Assembly (NCBI GenBank): GCA_030765045.1
Contig: CM060968.1
Coordinates: forward strand, 106,695,904 to 106,759,903
Direction of reading: 5' to 3'
Length of the DNA stretch: 64,000 nt
Origin: Tenodera sinensis
Taxonomy: Eukaryota > Arthropoda > Insecta > Mantodea > Mantidae
Positions 34,256-50,837 of this stretch are shown here, one piece after another. The translations under genes were made by a program, and so were the position numbers. The notes below the pieces were generated by a model that ran no database searches, was not told the DNA's origin, and worked only from the letters and a program-made list of their open reading frames with translations. Positions within the stretch are counted from its first letter, which is position 1, and each line of letters begins with the position of its first letter.

Positions 34256-36435
34256 AGATAAGACAGCTGCTTGTCTCCATTCTGTTAAGATGGTATTTCT
34301 ATTTCTCTTTATGGCTTTATATTATTTTTCCTACAGGGTTAAACCTTAACCTTCACTTATTTCTTCACTATCCTATGGCGCCATACAACCTTGACAGCTC
34401 TGAAAACTCTCATCTCTGCTCCCTGATTATGACACTTCTTCTATTTCAAAAACCCAAAGTATCCAACAAACATATCCATGGACGACCATGACTTGACACA
34501 ATTTAAGTTGGTTCTATAATTTCATGCGCGAGTTTTCCTATTACCTCTTTCATCACTACATTTAAGGGCACTTGGTAGAGACAGGTGACGCAAAAGATAG
34601 ATTTTTTGGTTTTATGCATAATATAAATCTATGTACTTTGTAGAACATGTCCATGTAAGCTTTATGTGTGTTTGTAGCATTAAGTGAGGACTGACACAGC
34701 ATTATCGTCTTTTACCACTTTCCAATTTTTTTTAACTTCATATGCATTTTCTAAAAAACTATAATAGAGCTGGGATTTTTTGTGCATATGCAAAATATAT
34801 TGTTCTTAACAACCCGTGAAAGCTTTTATGTTATCTTTGTATAAAATAAACATAAAGTGTACACAATTATATATTTTTTTTAAATAGCTATTTTTGGCCA
34901 AAATGTCAATCTTTCATCAGCTAGGTCACATAATAGTTTGTAAAGTGGCTACAAACTTTGAAGTGTCTCACTTCAATTGTTTAGGAGAAACATGTACCTA
35001 AAGAAGAAAAAAAGTGGAAAGTTGAACATTTTCTTGTTTATAAAAAATATCAACAAGTTAACAATTATTAAAAGTTGTGATTTGATTATGCCTTTTGAAT
35101 TAGAGGAAGTTGTCTCTGGGACATCCTCTCTCTTCTATCCATTTTTACAACCAATGTGTCAAGGGTTACTAGTTGAAAAGTTTTGGAGCTTTAAAATGTT
35201 ATTTATTTTCTGAGATGAATTATCTAATAGTAAAAAATAATGATTATACTCATATCTACAGAGCGGGTCATTAAATTGCTCTAATGAGTTATGTATTACA
35301 AGATATTAATTTGAAATTATTTTATTACAGGCAAGTATTGCGGTAAAGGTGTTGACGCCACAACTTCATGGAAATTTATTTCGTGTAGGTGAAATGAGAG
35401 ATGACGTAGCTTTAAACAAAATTTGTTTCCGCGCTAAGCAAATGTTTTTACGCAAAATGCTAACACTGAAAATGGGCTTTGAGAAAATAATTCTCGAGAA
35501 ACAAACGGATGATATGCAAATACTTCGAAACACCGTGTAGCATTCTTTGAAATAGAGCAATCTCTTAATTAGCTCTAGCAATAAAATACACCTGAAACAG
35601 ATAACATGAACTTTAGCTTCAGAGAACAGCTTCCTTCTAAACAAACAGCTGTATATTCCTGGCGCCTTGGTTAAGCTCACAAAGGTATGTAATTCTTTAA
35701 ATATTTAATCAGATCAAGAGAGGTAAACCAAGTGAGAAGAAAACAAAGAGAAACTGAAGAACGAAAATGCATATAAATAATGCGTACTGAGAGGTGAACA
35801 ACTTACGTATAAATGCCACTCTATACAAATTGGGATCATCCTCAATGTTTGGCTATAATACAGAGTGGTACGTTACAGTGTCTTTCTTTAAACCGCACAT
35901 TTCTTTTAGATGTGCAGTTCAAATAAACTTGCCCTAAAGCTATAAGCCCCATGCTCATGTAATCCTGACCTCTAATCCTGACCTCTATTTTCTTTAAAAG
36001 CATTTAGAGATAGCAATCCTGAATTGCTTGAAGCAAACATGGACAAATATACGTGTAGCAGCAAGTGGATTTCACCTGACAGGGTGCTGCTTCTCAAGAT
36101 TCGACTACTATCAAAGTTAAACGCTGAAGATAGAGCACAAAACATTTGCTCATCACAGTGCCAAGTCCAGTAACAGTCCAGCCGGCTTTAATGCTTGAAA
36201 TGTATTATGCCTGGTAATAAACACACAAAAGAGCTACTGAGGCATTGCTTTGACAGTGCATATATGTTAAACTAATTCTCTAAAAAACGAAACCGATAGA
36301 TGATAGATGAATTGTGTAAAGGCAGAAACACTACCGACTGTGCTATTAAAAAAGAAAACCACAACAAATTATATATTCCCACACACACCCACATTCCCTC
36401 CCATTCTTGCTCCCAGACTCAAAAGAGGATGTGCA
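34256..36435. other. No supported gene; one exon-like stretch at 35333-35540
   Basis: AT-rich. At 35331/35332 'aaattattttattacag' is acceptor-like and is followed by an in-frame open stretch of about 70 codons ending at TAG 35538-35540. No homology is recognised and no upstream exon was found. Confidence 0.3.
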
Positions 36436-36520
36436 ATAAATTTGGCTAAAAAAATCCGATCCTTCCACCCAGGAATTCGAACTCAGGATCTGTTGCAACA
36501 ATGATAAACCATGCTCATCT
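36436..36520 (-). mobile_element. tRNA-like SINE fragment, minus strand
   Basis: 'ggaattcgaactcaggatct' is a reverse B box in a tRNA-like context; the A box side is poor. Confidence 0.45.
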
Positions 36521-37034
36521 AAAAGACACACAGAAAGTACAACCACCGATGCGATATGAGTCACCAACATTTCCATTAATCCCAAAGCTGCAACTGGAAA
36601 GGTTATCGATTGACCACGGTAGTTATCGGTTTTTGTGGATACTCGCTATAATTACGCAATTCACGTGAACAGACAGGGTAAAACATAAAAAAGGGTCATG
36701 AGGACATTTCCACAACTCCCCACCAGCTTGTTCTCCAATAACCACATGATACACATCAGTGGAACCCCGCAGGCTTTTAAAACCTGTCTCATCATATCTT
36801 CAACATCAGCAACCGCCATCAGAACTAACAAAAAGGTCTACACACTCCTGGACCACTGTAACCAAATTGGATGTTCATATCGTAATATTATGCTACCACA
36901 TAATTACAATGCACATTCTGACAGATTTTCTCGTTAAGAAAGCTTCTTTTTAACACAACTGCCTATCAAATATTCTTATTAACAGGACCCGACGCATGAA
37001 TAGTTCACCTGCCACTAACAATTTTATTGCACTG

Positions 37035-37312
37035 CAAATTTTCTTCTTTTGCATTTAGCCTAGCAGCCTGTCTCACCAGGGAAGTCCTCCATGTCATTTT
37101 AGTTCTTTCTGGTCTACGTCTTCCTTGTGGTGTTCCGTCTCTGGCCTTGACTACTAACCTATCATGTCACATTCGGTCCACATGCTCATTCCATTCTTTC
37201 CATCTATCTACTCGCTTTGTTGCAGGTTTTAATTTACAGGCATCTCTTATTGCTATATTAGGTACTCTATTCCATCTGATTTCACATTTTATTTTTCGTA
37301 ATACTCACATTT
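37035..37312 (-). pseudogene. C-terminal remnant of an RTE-like non-LTR retrotransposon
   Basis: The minus-strand reading runs 'IRWNRVPNIAIRDACKLK', then 'RVDRWKEWNEHVDRM', a stop, 'HDRLVVKARDG', then a basic 'GRRRPERTKMTWRTSLV'. The W..H..RM then G-R-P-basic-W order is the usual C-terminal tail of insect RTE-like reverse transcriptase proteins. It would follow the RT domain, which is absent here. The one in-frame stop and lack of upstream domain mark it as dead. The plus-strand 120-codon frame is its shadow. Confidence 0.6.
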
Positions 37313-37686
37313 ATTTAGGATATATTGAGCATTTGTTTTGTTTTTGTGGTTTCAGGTGTTGTTTCTGCAGCGTAAGTCAAGCTCAGTAGGTGAGCCACCA
37401 AAAGAATGAAGTTGTGCACGTTCTGTCTGTACAGCAGACGGACAGAACCAGTTCCCCACACTGTGCTCTTACATGCACTACGAAGGCCGGTAACTTGATT
37501 CCTCTTTAATGTAGCTGGACTACTAAGCCTAGTCATTACTGATCTAACAACTGATTTACTTGGTTTCTCTTCTCAGATATTTATTTTTTCAAATATAACT
37601 ATTAAGACATCCTGAGACAGCTGCAGCTTAATTAATTTGTTTTCTAACAAATTATATCAACTTTTTTCAAAAGGTTTACACGTCCA

Positions 37687-37880
37687 GTTAGGTCATATCG
37701 GACGAGGAATAAAATGGCCGAAATGATGCTGAAATGAGCCCATTTAACTTTCCAGATAAGGGAGGCACCGGAAAAAACCTCATCCAGGTAACTCACCCTA
37801 ACGGAGACTCGAACTCAGGACCTCTCAAATGTGAGGCAGACACGCTAACCCCACACCACAAAGGGGACGATACGAATTGT
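37687..37880 (-). mobile_element. tRNA-derived SINE, family S (copy 2), minus strand
   Basis: Parallels 17937-18190: 'catatcggacgagg', 'ccggaaaaaacctcatcc', 'agactcgaactcaggacctc' (reverse B box) and 'aatgtgaggca'. Confidence 0.7.
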
Positions 37881-37935
37881 TGTGCAAGTTTTCTCAACAA
37901 CAGTTACTCCCTAAGTTCCTTACTACTGTAACCAA

Positions 37936-38610
37936 TGTTACGCCCAGTTACTTTTTATCACTTTATTTCCCTTAAAATTGAATCACAAAAGAGTCCTCTT
38001 ATTTATCGTTAGCACAGTCTACACTTCGTGACCTTGCGACTCACAGCTGTTCTGTCCTCTGGTAAGCTTCACACGTACTTCACTATCTTTCAGTTCACTC
38101 TGTCTCACAAATTGCTTTCGAAGACACACTGACACTCGCTCAAACAGGATTAGCTAAAAACTGATTCACACACTAAACAACTCCGACGCGACGATAAAAT
38201 GACTGTCACTGAACATACGCATACTCAGTGGTGAATTTCTTTCCCAGAAATGCATATCTATTTGTAAATATCTATTTAACATTCTACCCCCCCCCCCCTA
38301 ATGGAGGAAAGTGGCTGCACAAGCTATCTCAACACTACTGTGCACGCGCACATATGAAACTAACCGGTAACTGCTGAGTAGTTCAGCACTTAATGACTCG
38401 CTTCTCCTAACACTCCATTCGCTTATATAGCCGAAAATGACGTAGCACGGACGTTTCTCGAAATTCACCTTTTCGTGAACAAAACCCGGCCCGTGAACAA
38501 CTTCTCGAACAGTCTAGAATCACTATGTTCTGCCGCGCCGCGTATTTACAAGCAGTGGTGTGAGGTGACTTGACCTTGAGCATCTCTTTGACGGTGGCTG
38601 CCTGGTGTCA
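37936..38610 (-). mobile_element. LTR, TGTGACGCCGG family (copy b), minus strand
   Basis: Read on the minus strand it starts TGACACCAGGCAGCC at 38610. It has 'caaggtcaagtcacctcaca', 'ctgcttgtaaatacgcgg', a TATA box CTATATAAG (plus 38422-38430) and AATAAA (plus about 37962), and ends near 37936. A C-run (38287-38298) lies inside. No internal region is present. Confidence 0.72.
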
Positions 38611-38879
38611 TCATCTACTGCATGCGCCCCTTATGTTCCCTTTTAAATCTTACAAGTATTTTGTAGCTTTTAAAAGTCACAATACCAAATTTTCAGAGCA
38701 ACCTATATACGGATAACCAATATATGTAGATATATGGGGTTGTAAATCTGTATGGGTCTAGGAGAAACTGTTTTATACTTTTAGTCTGTTTTAAAACGGT
38801 AGTATATTAAAAACGTAAATTCTCTAAAATGTATTTAGGGAAGTTTTATAAATTTATTTTTACGTGATTATTTTATAGT

Positions 38880-39370
38880 AGAGTTAGAGAGGTAGAGTAT
38901 GCAGGGAGGGAATCCCACACTGAGCCAACTGTTGACGCTATTGTATGTGAGACCCCGGGAGGAAGGGATGAAGTGAGAGCGCTCTACGGGCGTGTTGGAA
39001 CTCGGACGTATAGCGCGAGCCAGCGTGATGGTCCCTAATGTGTGCTGGAGTTTCTTCATTTCTACACCAGTGTTCGCCAAGAAGCCACCTTCCGCCGAGA
39101 ACCGGTATTACAGTTCACAAAGTCCCAAAACTGTAGCGCCAAACCCGCCCATCGCCAACACTTGCGACCCTGAAAGACAGCATTCAAATAAAGGAAATAT
39201 AAAACGGATGGACGGAAAATTCGGGGGATGTAAATATCCTTCCCAGCATTTACTTGGTGACCCGCGAAACCCACCCCCCCCCAAAAAAAAAAAAAAAAAA
39301 AAAACATGGGTCATGATGGCCCGCCGCGGAAATCGAACCCACGACTTCACGAATGGGAGCCTCACGCATT
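38880..39370 (-). mobile_element. SINE-like repeat, family G (copy 3), with A/C runs
   Basis: The block 'gaccccgggaggaagggatg' and the tRNA-like reverse head 'gcggaaatcgaacccacgac' (39326-39345) are as in the copies at 24640 and 53560. C9/A22 runs occur at 39274-39304. Confidence 0.65.
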
Positions 39371-40184
39371 AACACGGGTTTTTGTTGTATCGCTCGGTAT
39401 TGTGTAACAGAACCATTACATTTATTTTAAAAATAACTCTTATTTTTGTCTCATACTACATTCTGCTCTCAAAATTCGGAATATTACAATTTTGCAACAA
39501 AGCAGCTCTTGCTTTAATGCCTATATGCAAGTGAAATTACAAAGGATTTTAGGTGATGGACAAAGGCAAAGAGAACCCAGGAGAGCACATTTGCATTGTT
39601 CCCATATGAAGCGCACCGGCAGAAACAGCTAGCCGTATGGGAAGTTTCGTTCAAGTAGCAAAAAACAACCCACTCCTACATTTATGATTGCATGACACTA
39701 ACATTCTCTTTATTAGCCTATTTAACAGCGATTCTGAGCTTCATTTCCTCGTACCTACCTTTGATACATGTTCCGTTTGTCTTGTGTTTTAGCCATCTCA
39801 AATTAATGGTCTGTAATATAACTGCTATGGCATATGCCTAACAAAGCTTTAACGGTATTGGTATGTATGTTTGGATTATGCACGCAGAATGAACAAAGCT
39901 GAGTGAATAATAATTGTTATTATAATAACCACTCTACCGAGTAGATCTGAATATCGAACAAATTTGTGTCAGTCGCAGGAACGTACCTTCTTCCTCCAAT
40001 TGTGTAATTTAATTTATATATTTAAGCTGGTTTGAACATTGAGGTCATAGGGGCATCGATGTGTTGTTAACAAACATTATCAAATAGACGTACATTCAAC
40101 CACGAGATACAGGATGAACAAAAAGTATGGAATATTGGAAACAACTTTTGAATGGATCGATAAAGTTAACCGCTGACATTTGTT
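39371..40184. other. No gene seen
   Basis: AT-rich spacer. Confidence 0.5.
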
Positions 40185-40953
40185 TGTATTTTCATGGGAG
40201 GTAGAGATTCTTAAGGTACACCGGGAGTGAAATTTTGGTCAAAATTGTCAAAAAGTCGAAAATGGTTTTTTTTTTTTTTTTTTACCTTAGAATGTTCCTG
40301 GAACACCTGTGCGTTTGGATCCGCTAACATTTTTCATATCCCCCACTCCATGTGGTCATTACAGCCCTTTCAAATAGCGCTCTTCCCTTAACGTACACAG
40401 GATGTTCCTATATAAAAGCCTGTTTTTCTCAAAACTACATTTCTGCATATTCCAAAAGAAGCTCACGCCTGAGTTTTGCTTCAAATTCAATGAAAACATC
40501 CAAAAGTATTCATAAATAGCAGCTAAACAAAACTATGCTTCAATATTGATGTTATCATTAACATGAATTTCAAAATCTTTTTTTTTTTTTTTTTTTTTTT
40601 TTTTGGTATGAAAAAATCAATAATTTTTAAGATTAAATTTTCTTTGTTATTAAAAAAATATGTACAGCATAATCAGCAGACGTATTTGAAATATCTCTTC
40701 ATACGATTGTTACCCATGTTTTAGAGCACCAGTTCTGCCAATATAAATGAATTTTGAAAAGTCAATAGACGCGAGCTCTATTTTGAAAATGTGCTTATTA
40801 AATTCATAAAATAATTTGTATATCCTAAACGAATTATCCAATTTTAATGAAATTTGGTGTAAAAATTTCAGAAAAATCTATCAAGAAATGTAGAACTTTC
40901 AAATTTCACTCCCAGTATCCCTGTATTTTCATGGGAGGTAGGGATTCTTAAGG
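40185..40953. mobile_element. TIR element flanked by 32-bp direct repeats
   Basis: 40185-40216 and 40922-40953 are the same 32 bases with one difference. Just inside, AGGTACACCGGGAGTGAAAT and the right-end ATTTCACTCCCAGTATCCCT are inverted repeats (about 22 bp, 3 mismatches). The 0.7-kb interior is AT-rich with T-runs at 40266-40283 and 40578-40604 and no coding capacity. Either an insertion with an unusually long target duplication, or a unit mobilised together with the flanking repeat. Confidence 0.7.
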
Positions 40954-41601
40954 GAAATATACGAGTAGGGTCGCCCTTTAAGTTTCCACTTCGGCCTCTT
41001 TGATTCTTTTAAGAAACATTTCTTTCTCTACTCCCATTTCTACATCAATTCATATAATTTTCTACATCTTTGAAATAGAAATGCAACCTATTACATTCAC
41101 ATGTTTTCTATACTCACTTTTCTTTTACGTAGCACACCCACAGGTATTTCTCTTCACACTCTTCTACAAGCAATTCATCAACTTTTCTATGTTATTGAAA
41201 TAGAAATGCAACGTATTACATTGACATGGTTTTCCCTACTCGCTTTTCTTCCTGTGGTATTTGTGGTTATTCGGCAGTGCTTTCTCATAGTAACTTCCCG
41301 GTTTTTTATTCAGTTAGTTTATTTTCTATACCTGGTAGTAACCTAAGATTGTTATTATTAAATATTTGTTTAAGAGTGTTAAGTAGCTACTAATATTAAA
41401 TTGTATCCAAAGAAACGCAAGGTTATTGGGCAAATGCTACCTAAGTCCGAAAGTTTTACGGATAATTCGTCAAACCGCTGGGTATTCCAGCTAGTATTTA
41501 GAATCAAATTTCATAAATATACCTTCTATGACTAACATTCTCAAACTTGACATTTCAATGCCTAATTATGCGCTAAAATGACACAAATCTCCTGAAAACA
41601 A
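40954..41601. other. No gene seen
   Basis: Two similar segments ('tttgaaatagaaatgcaacct', from 41070, and 'attgaaatagaaatgcaacgt', from 41195) suggest a small 125-bp tandem duplication. Confidence 0.5.
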
Positions 41602-41843
<242 letters not shown>

Positions 41844-41852
41844 GCACGTGTA

Positions 41853-42710
41853 TTACATAAAAAATCTGATGTGGTGCACTCACATGACTTTCTCTACTTT
41901 TGTACTAACCATTCTCACAAACTCTTATTCCTATGTCTTCTTCGTGTTAGTTGAGATAAGCATTTGCATAAATTATCTTATTGCTTATTTCCTTGTAGGT
42001 GCAACGGGAATATTAAAATACAGTAGGCCTCGTGTGATATTCAAATCTGTTAAAGCTTTGAGATTCCGTTCTCTTTGCACACTTAACATTAAAAAAATGA
42101 ATAACGATGTTCCATTTCACGAAAGTTTTAAGTTTTCCGAAACTCACACGCATAACAAGGAATATCTCCGAAATGGTTCACCCTACAAGAAAATTTATTT
42201 AGATATAAATTGTGTATTTTAACAAGATCTACATATTTTGTACAGTAAGATTTTGTCTATCTCTAACGGTTTGCCAGTTATGCAAAAGTAGTCCAGAGTA
42301 AATACGACTACAGGGGCTATAGCCAGAAAATTCAAGATATACATTTCATTTGTCATAAAAATATCTCAAACATATGAAATTTTAATCAAAATCGTTAGAG
42401 CCATTTTCAAGAAAATCAAAATTTTCGAAATATTTTCCATCTAAAGGGTAGTTTAGGGTGGGGCTATTTTCTTCAAAATCTTCGTGTCGCATCCTTGAAA
42501 GACAGTAAACTTAAATACCAACTTTGGTTTTTAACCTACTTTTCGTTTTTGAGTTATGCTGTCCACAGACACACACGGACCTTTTTCTTAAAATGCTTGT
42601 TTTTTTTTGGGGGGGGGCGTTCAGGGGGTCTCAAAATATACATTTCCGGTGAAATCTCGACATCGAATTTTTGGATGGAATATAATACTTCCTCTACTTA
42701 CCAGTAGAGA
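41853..42710 (+). mobile_element. Family A near full-length copy (A11)
   Basis: Same block order as A7 from 'atctgatgtggtgcactcac' to 'ttaccagtagagaa', with a short CACACA seed and a G-run at 42610-42617. Non-coding; frames of 126 and 70 codons within it are incidental. Confidence 0.85.
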
Positions 42711-45445
<2,735 letters not shown>

Positions 45446-46285
45446 TTTTCTTTTAATAAGGTCCACTCCAACAAATAGACACGTCTAAATGGGAAGGCAC
45501 GTCTCTCTAAGTCCTAGCTTTTAGTGCTACATTCCCGTTAGTTGATTAGATGGCAGTGCTTGGTCCAGCACTCAACTTCCCCACGCGTGTGAAGAGCATA
45601 GCCAAAAACGATAAATGCCAAACGTGTATTTAAGTTTAGCTTCCAATGATAATACAAACATTTTCAAGTAAATGTCCACCAAAATGAACTAACCTTTATA
45701 TCAGGCTGCTTTAACTCCGCTCACCTGAAACAGTGCTGGAAACTCTTGCGCATCCTGCCAGTGTTGAAGCTGTATCGTTTCTCAAAACATATATCACTAC
45801 TTCAAGCCGGGAACGCCCGTTAAATATATTATGGGGAGAACGGTTTCTGTTTACCTAAAAGGACATACTCCCAAGTATCCTATATATCAAAAGGCGCTCA
45901 ATTCGACGAGGAAATGGAGCGTACAGCGTCATTATATAGTTTATTCAGTCAATGTCGAATTGTATTGCATGCTGCAGACTGCCCTTGGTGCGCAACTAAA
46001 GTGGAAAAATCTGGAACTGCTTTATATAGGACTTCTTCATTTTTTCTGAAAAATGGATGCAATGCTTTTGATTATAATAGCATTTATTTAATATACTTAT
46101 ATGAAAAATAAAATTATAATTACTATGAATAGCTTCTTCATTCGCATACACCGCAAGCAATGTGGATATCTTGAAAGCACAATTTCAAATAACTAGTTTA
46201 TGGTATCAGCCATGTCTGATATATATGTGGCATTGGTTTGCGCTTTTCAATGCTTTGTCATTTATTTTAAAGTATTGTCGCTGTT
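45446..46285. other. No gene seen; third acceptor-donor junction at 45724/45725
   Basis: The minus strand reads GTTTCAG directly followed by GTGAGC, as at 16865 and 60329. A 65-72 codon frame at 45831-46111 has no motif. Confidence 0.4.
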
Positions 46286-46289
46286 CAGT

Positions 46290-46510
46290 TATTTCTCGTG
46301 GTATAGTGGAATGAACATGGATTTCCGGGCCAGCAAATAGCGACGAGTTTAAAACACCTTATTACCGATTCGTTTTCCTCTATTCTCCTTGTACCTACAA
46401 CAAAATGGTTAATGGAACTATTTTTGCAAAGATTTATTTGAATTAACATGAAGTTGATAGAAAAACAGGTTTTCGTAATGATAGTTTGTAGAAGCAGTAT
46501 AAAAATAAAC
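46290..46510 (-). mobile_element. Family A 5' fragment, minus strand (A12)
   Basis: 'ccttgtacctacaacaaaat' and 'gcaaagatttatttgaatta' match the reverse of the family A 5' part (compare 30130-30190 and 31870-31920). Confidence 0.6.
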
Positions 46511-47799
46511 GATACCGACAGAGAAAGGGAATATAACACAATTTTTTCTTAGGTTCATTTATCCATCACGGCCTGCTACTTTGTTGCAAATTACTTTACC
46601 TTGCTTTTCACTTCATGATTTTAGAAGTAGCTTACTGAAAGCACTTCGTGTAATTCAAAGCTTTAAACGAACGTTTTGAAGTGCTTAAAATTTTTCACTA
46701 CCTGAAAGCGGAAAGTCAGGCTGCATCCCCGAAATCAATATTCAGCTAATGTAAGCTTTTATACTACGTCCTGCGTCTCCAGAAGAGAAGGATATGGCGT
46801 AAGCCACAGTAGTCATAAAGCCATATAATACAGCAATTAACAAGTTGACAGTACCCATGCTATGGGCATTGTTAACAGTATAGAACAACAAATCATCAAG
46901 GCGTAACACAGGTTAGTGGGAAAACACCGTATCTTTGACCTACTGAGCCATCATTTAAAAGCACGAACCGTATACAACACAACTCTGGAGCCAACAAAAT
47001 GAACTTCTCAGGATTGTGAAGTAAACCAACGGCACTTCTTGATTTTGTCTCATGTGGACCTTTAACCACATGGAGAGAACCTTCAACAATCATGCCAAGT
47101 TGAAGGAAACGCATGGAGTTGTACTGAGAAAGGTGCTTCGAGTACGCGAGAAAAAGCCTTGACCGAGTATCCTTTAACAGCTGAATACCACACCCCTATA
47201 CATATTTCACTCTTATCCATTTTTAAAAGTTCAGAACCCGATGATCAGTTAGAGTTGTCACTAAACGATTTTTAGCAGTACCTATCTCTGACCACGGCAT
47301 TGAAATATACCGATTGGAATGTACTGCTTCGGCCAACCAGGGATTATACATAATGAATAACAAACTGTACAATACAATTACTATCAATAAAAACAGTTTC
47401 ACCGAAAAAAATAATGTGTGTTAAATATTTGGACTATTTGGAGCCATTCAGCTTCTTGAGGAATGGATATAAATGGTTTATTATTTCACAAACTCTCGCG
47501 CTAACATTGTGTAGACAACGCCGTAATCTCTATTTCAATTCGAATGAATTTAGTCACAATTTAATGTTAACCTGATGTTGCCAAATATCTCTTAGAAATT
47601 AAACTTTGCACGATACTTTAAATTCGGCCACTTTCACTTCAATTGCATAAACAAGCATTACATATCGTTAGTTTTTATAAGTTTGTTGGTATAGCAACAG
47701 TACATAGTTGAGATATACGAAGATTAGCAATCAGCTTCTTTTCTCAGACATCAAGTATTAACCAAAACCATGAAATAGAGGCCTCTACTTGAAAAAGTA
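46511..47799. other. No supported gene
   Basis: A minus frame at 46896-47114 (72 codons) reads smoothly but without a recognised domain or splice context. Confidence 0.45.
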
Positions 47800-48145
47800 A
47801 AAGGTTACAGCAAAAGAACTTCACAGGTCATTGCCAGATAATTCAAGATATAACTAACTACATGCACCTTATTTGTCAAGCAAATATCTATTTTGGTATG
47901 TTTACAAAATCGTTAACGCCATTTCCGAGAGAATAAAAAATAATGAAAAAATTCGGTGTAAAGGGTAGTTTACGGTGGAGATATTTTCTTGGATGTCGCA
48001 TCCTTAGAAAATGTGAACTTAAAAATCAAACTTGTTTAACTGACTTTTCGTTTTTGAGTTATGTTGTTCATACACATACACACATATACGAATTTATTTT
48101 TGTTTTATTTTGATATCGAATTTTTGGTCGGAATACAATAATTCT
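47800..48145 (+). mobile_element. Family A copy, 3' two-thirds (A13)
   Basis: 'attcaagatataacta', 'aagggtagtttacggtggag', 'gatgtcgcatccttagaa', 'gacttttcgtttttgagtta' and 'gatatcgaatttttggtcgg' in family order. Confidence 0.7.
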
Positions 48146-48992
<847 letters not shown>

Positions 48993-49014
48993 TATACAAT
49001 TTATATTATAATAT

Positions 49015-49575
49015 TGTAACAAAGACGACGAAATGCGAAGTCTGTTTACTTTTTCTAACACTTTATTTTCCTCTAAATCTTACTACAAATGCACAATTTC
49101 CTTCTTGTTGCTAACACAGTTTATAATCTCCTCTACTATTACAATTCACAATTGTTCTTCCGATAATCTTTCTTAGTCTTTCAGTGTCTTTCTCCAGTTT
49201 CACTCTCTTGTATCTTTACTATTACGATACAATCACTCGCTGCCAAGCTGGCCGACGCACTCTCGTAACTGTACATGACTTAAATAATGACCTAAAACTG
49301 CTCTGACACTCACTCACCAAAAACTGACTGAACTGCTCACTGCCCTATTTATATTGACGTAATCTCCAAGTTCTTTCCATGTTCACTTGTACAATAACTC
49401 ACTAGAAAGCGAGAAGTTTCTAGACACTACGATGTTATCGCGTTGTTCGATCGCATACACACAATCACTAGTTGCCCTGCAGTCTCGGACCTCCTTTATA
49501 TTTTGCCGGCAGCATTGTATATTGTCACGTACACAAAGTCGCTCGCCGTATGTTGTTGAACGATCGAATGTTACA
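49015..49575 (-). mobile_element. Solo LTR with ATAT target duplication
   Basis: 561 bp. Plus-strand ends are TGTAACA and TGTTACA (TG...CA on either strand), flanked by ATAT on both sides (49011-49014 and 49576-49579). On the minus strand there is a TATA box ATATAAATAGGG (plus 49343-49355) followed by CAGT-type initiator bases, and AATAAA (plus 49062-49067) near the end. No internal region remains, as expected after LTR-LTR recombination. The minus orientation is set by the TATA to poly(A) order. Confidence 0.85.
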
Positions 49576-49579
49576 ATAT

Positions 49580-50834
49580 TAATAATATATTATTATGACT
49601 ACTATAAAAACAGACATGCAATTAATCCTCTTTGTAAGTCAGGACCGTTGTGACCGGTATTTCTACAATGAGGCAACGTTGTTCAAAAGCCTTATCCTTG
49701 GATTTGCCCCTCAAGATTAGGCACTATAAGAAATAACTATTATTCCGTTTAATGACACCAAGAGACTACTATCATAGTATTTGCTTTCACTTCAACAAAG
49801 ATAATCACTAATACATGTTTCCTAATATTTATAAACCCCGCAAATCACTCTGTGCCACAGAGAACTACAACTACAATATTAATTTTGCTAATGTATGCTT
49901 CAATGTACATCAAATACCGTTCAACAGGGTGAATGTATACAACCTGAATATTCACTACCACCAGGTGCCGAAGGTGGGAACAAGATTGTGAAAACAAGAA
50001 AGTTGCGATCATGCATGCGTGTACCTTCTTCCTTGACAATGTCCTAATGTGAATAGAGTGAAAGCATTCTCCAATGACGAGAAAACTGAACAGATTAGGA
50101 AATGTAGCACTAGAACCACATTCAAGAATGGTAGCGATACATTTCAAGTTCACCGAGCTCTACTTACATCCCTAACTTTCCCTTAAGAAATGTTGATTGA
50201 CATATTCTCTAAACCAAGAACGGGAACATTTGATATGTAAAAACTTGAAGAAAGTGATTATTGAAAGATGTTCCATAGCACAACTCCGATAAGATCAAAA
50301 TTTAAGTGTTTAAAAGACTGGTCGTTTTGTAGAATTTCATTAAAACCCTCATTTGATTTGCAAGAACCACATGTAACGTAATATTTCTGGAGAATAATTA
50401 ACAAATTCTGCACTTGAGAATAAGTATGTTCAATGTACAAGACTAAATCTCTTTACCTGCATTGTTCCTTTTCAGATATGATACGGTTATTCGTTCTGTT
50501 TTGTTTTCCAAGTTTATTTCTGCACAGAATGTGTCATCGTCTCAACGATATGAAGGATTCGAATATAACCACTAATTAATTAAGTGCTGTCCTCTGTTTC
50601 TCACCCCCCCCCCCTTCTTTCTTTTGAAAACCCCAAAAGATGAAGATGCATTAACACTAGCATAGTACGTCCTAAAATTCTACAGAACTTCAAAGAACAT
50701 ACTCCTTATCCCTATAACTTGATGCACACACGTTTATTATTTTATTTCCTTTATCCTTGCGTTTTAAGGTTGCTTACGTTAAATATGAATTCAATGCAAA
50801 CAAAATATTATCAAACAGCGTAACTGTATCTAAA
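49580..50834. other. No gene seen
   Basis: AT-rich sequence; small C-run near 50606. Open frames under 105 codons without motifs. Confidence 0.5.
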
Positions 50835-50837
50835 AAT

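Noticed and set aside
46896..47114. 72-codon minus frame reading smoothly
   Set aside because: No recognised domain and no splice context; length is within chance for this base composition.
49387..49653. 88-codon plus frame
   Set aside because: Lies mostly inside the minus-strand solo LTR and has no independent support.
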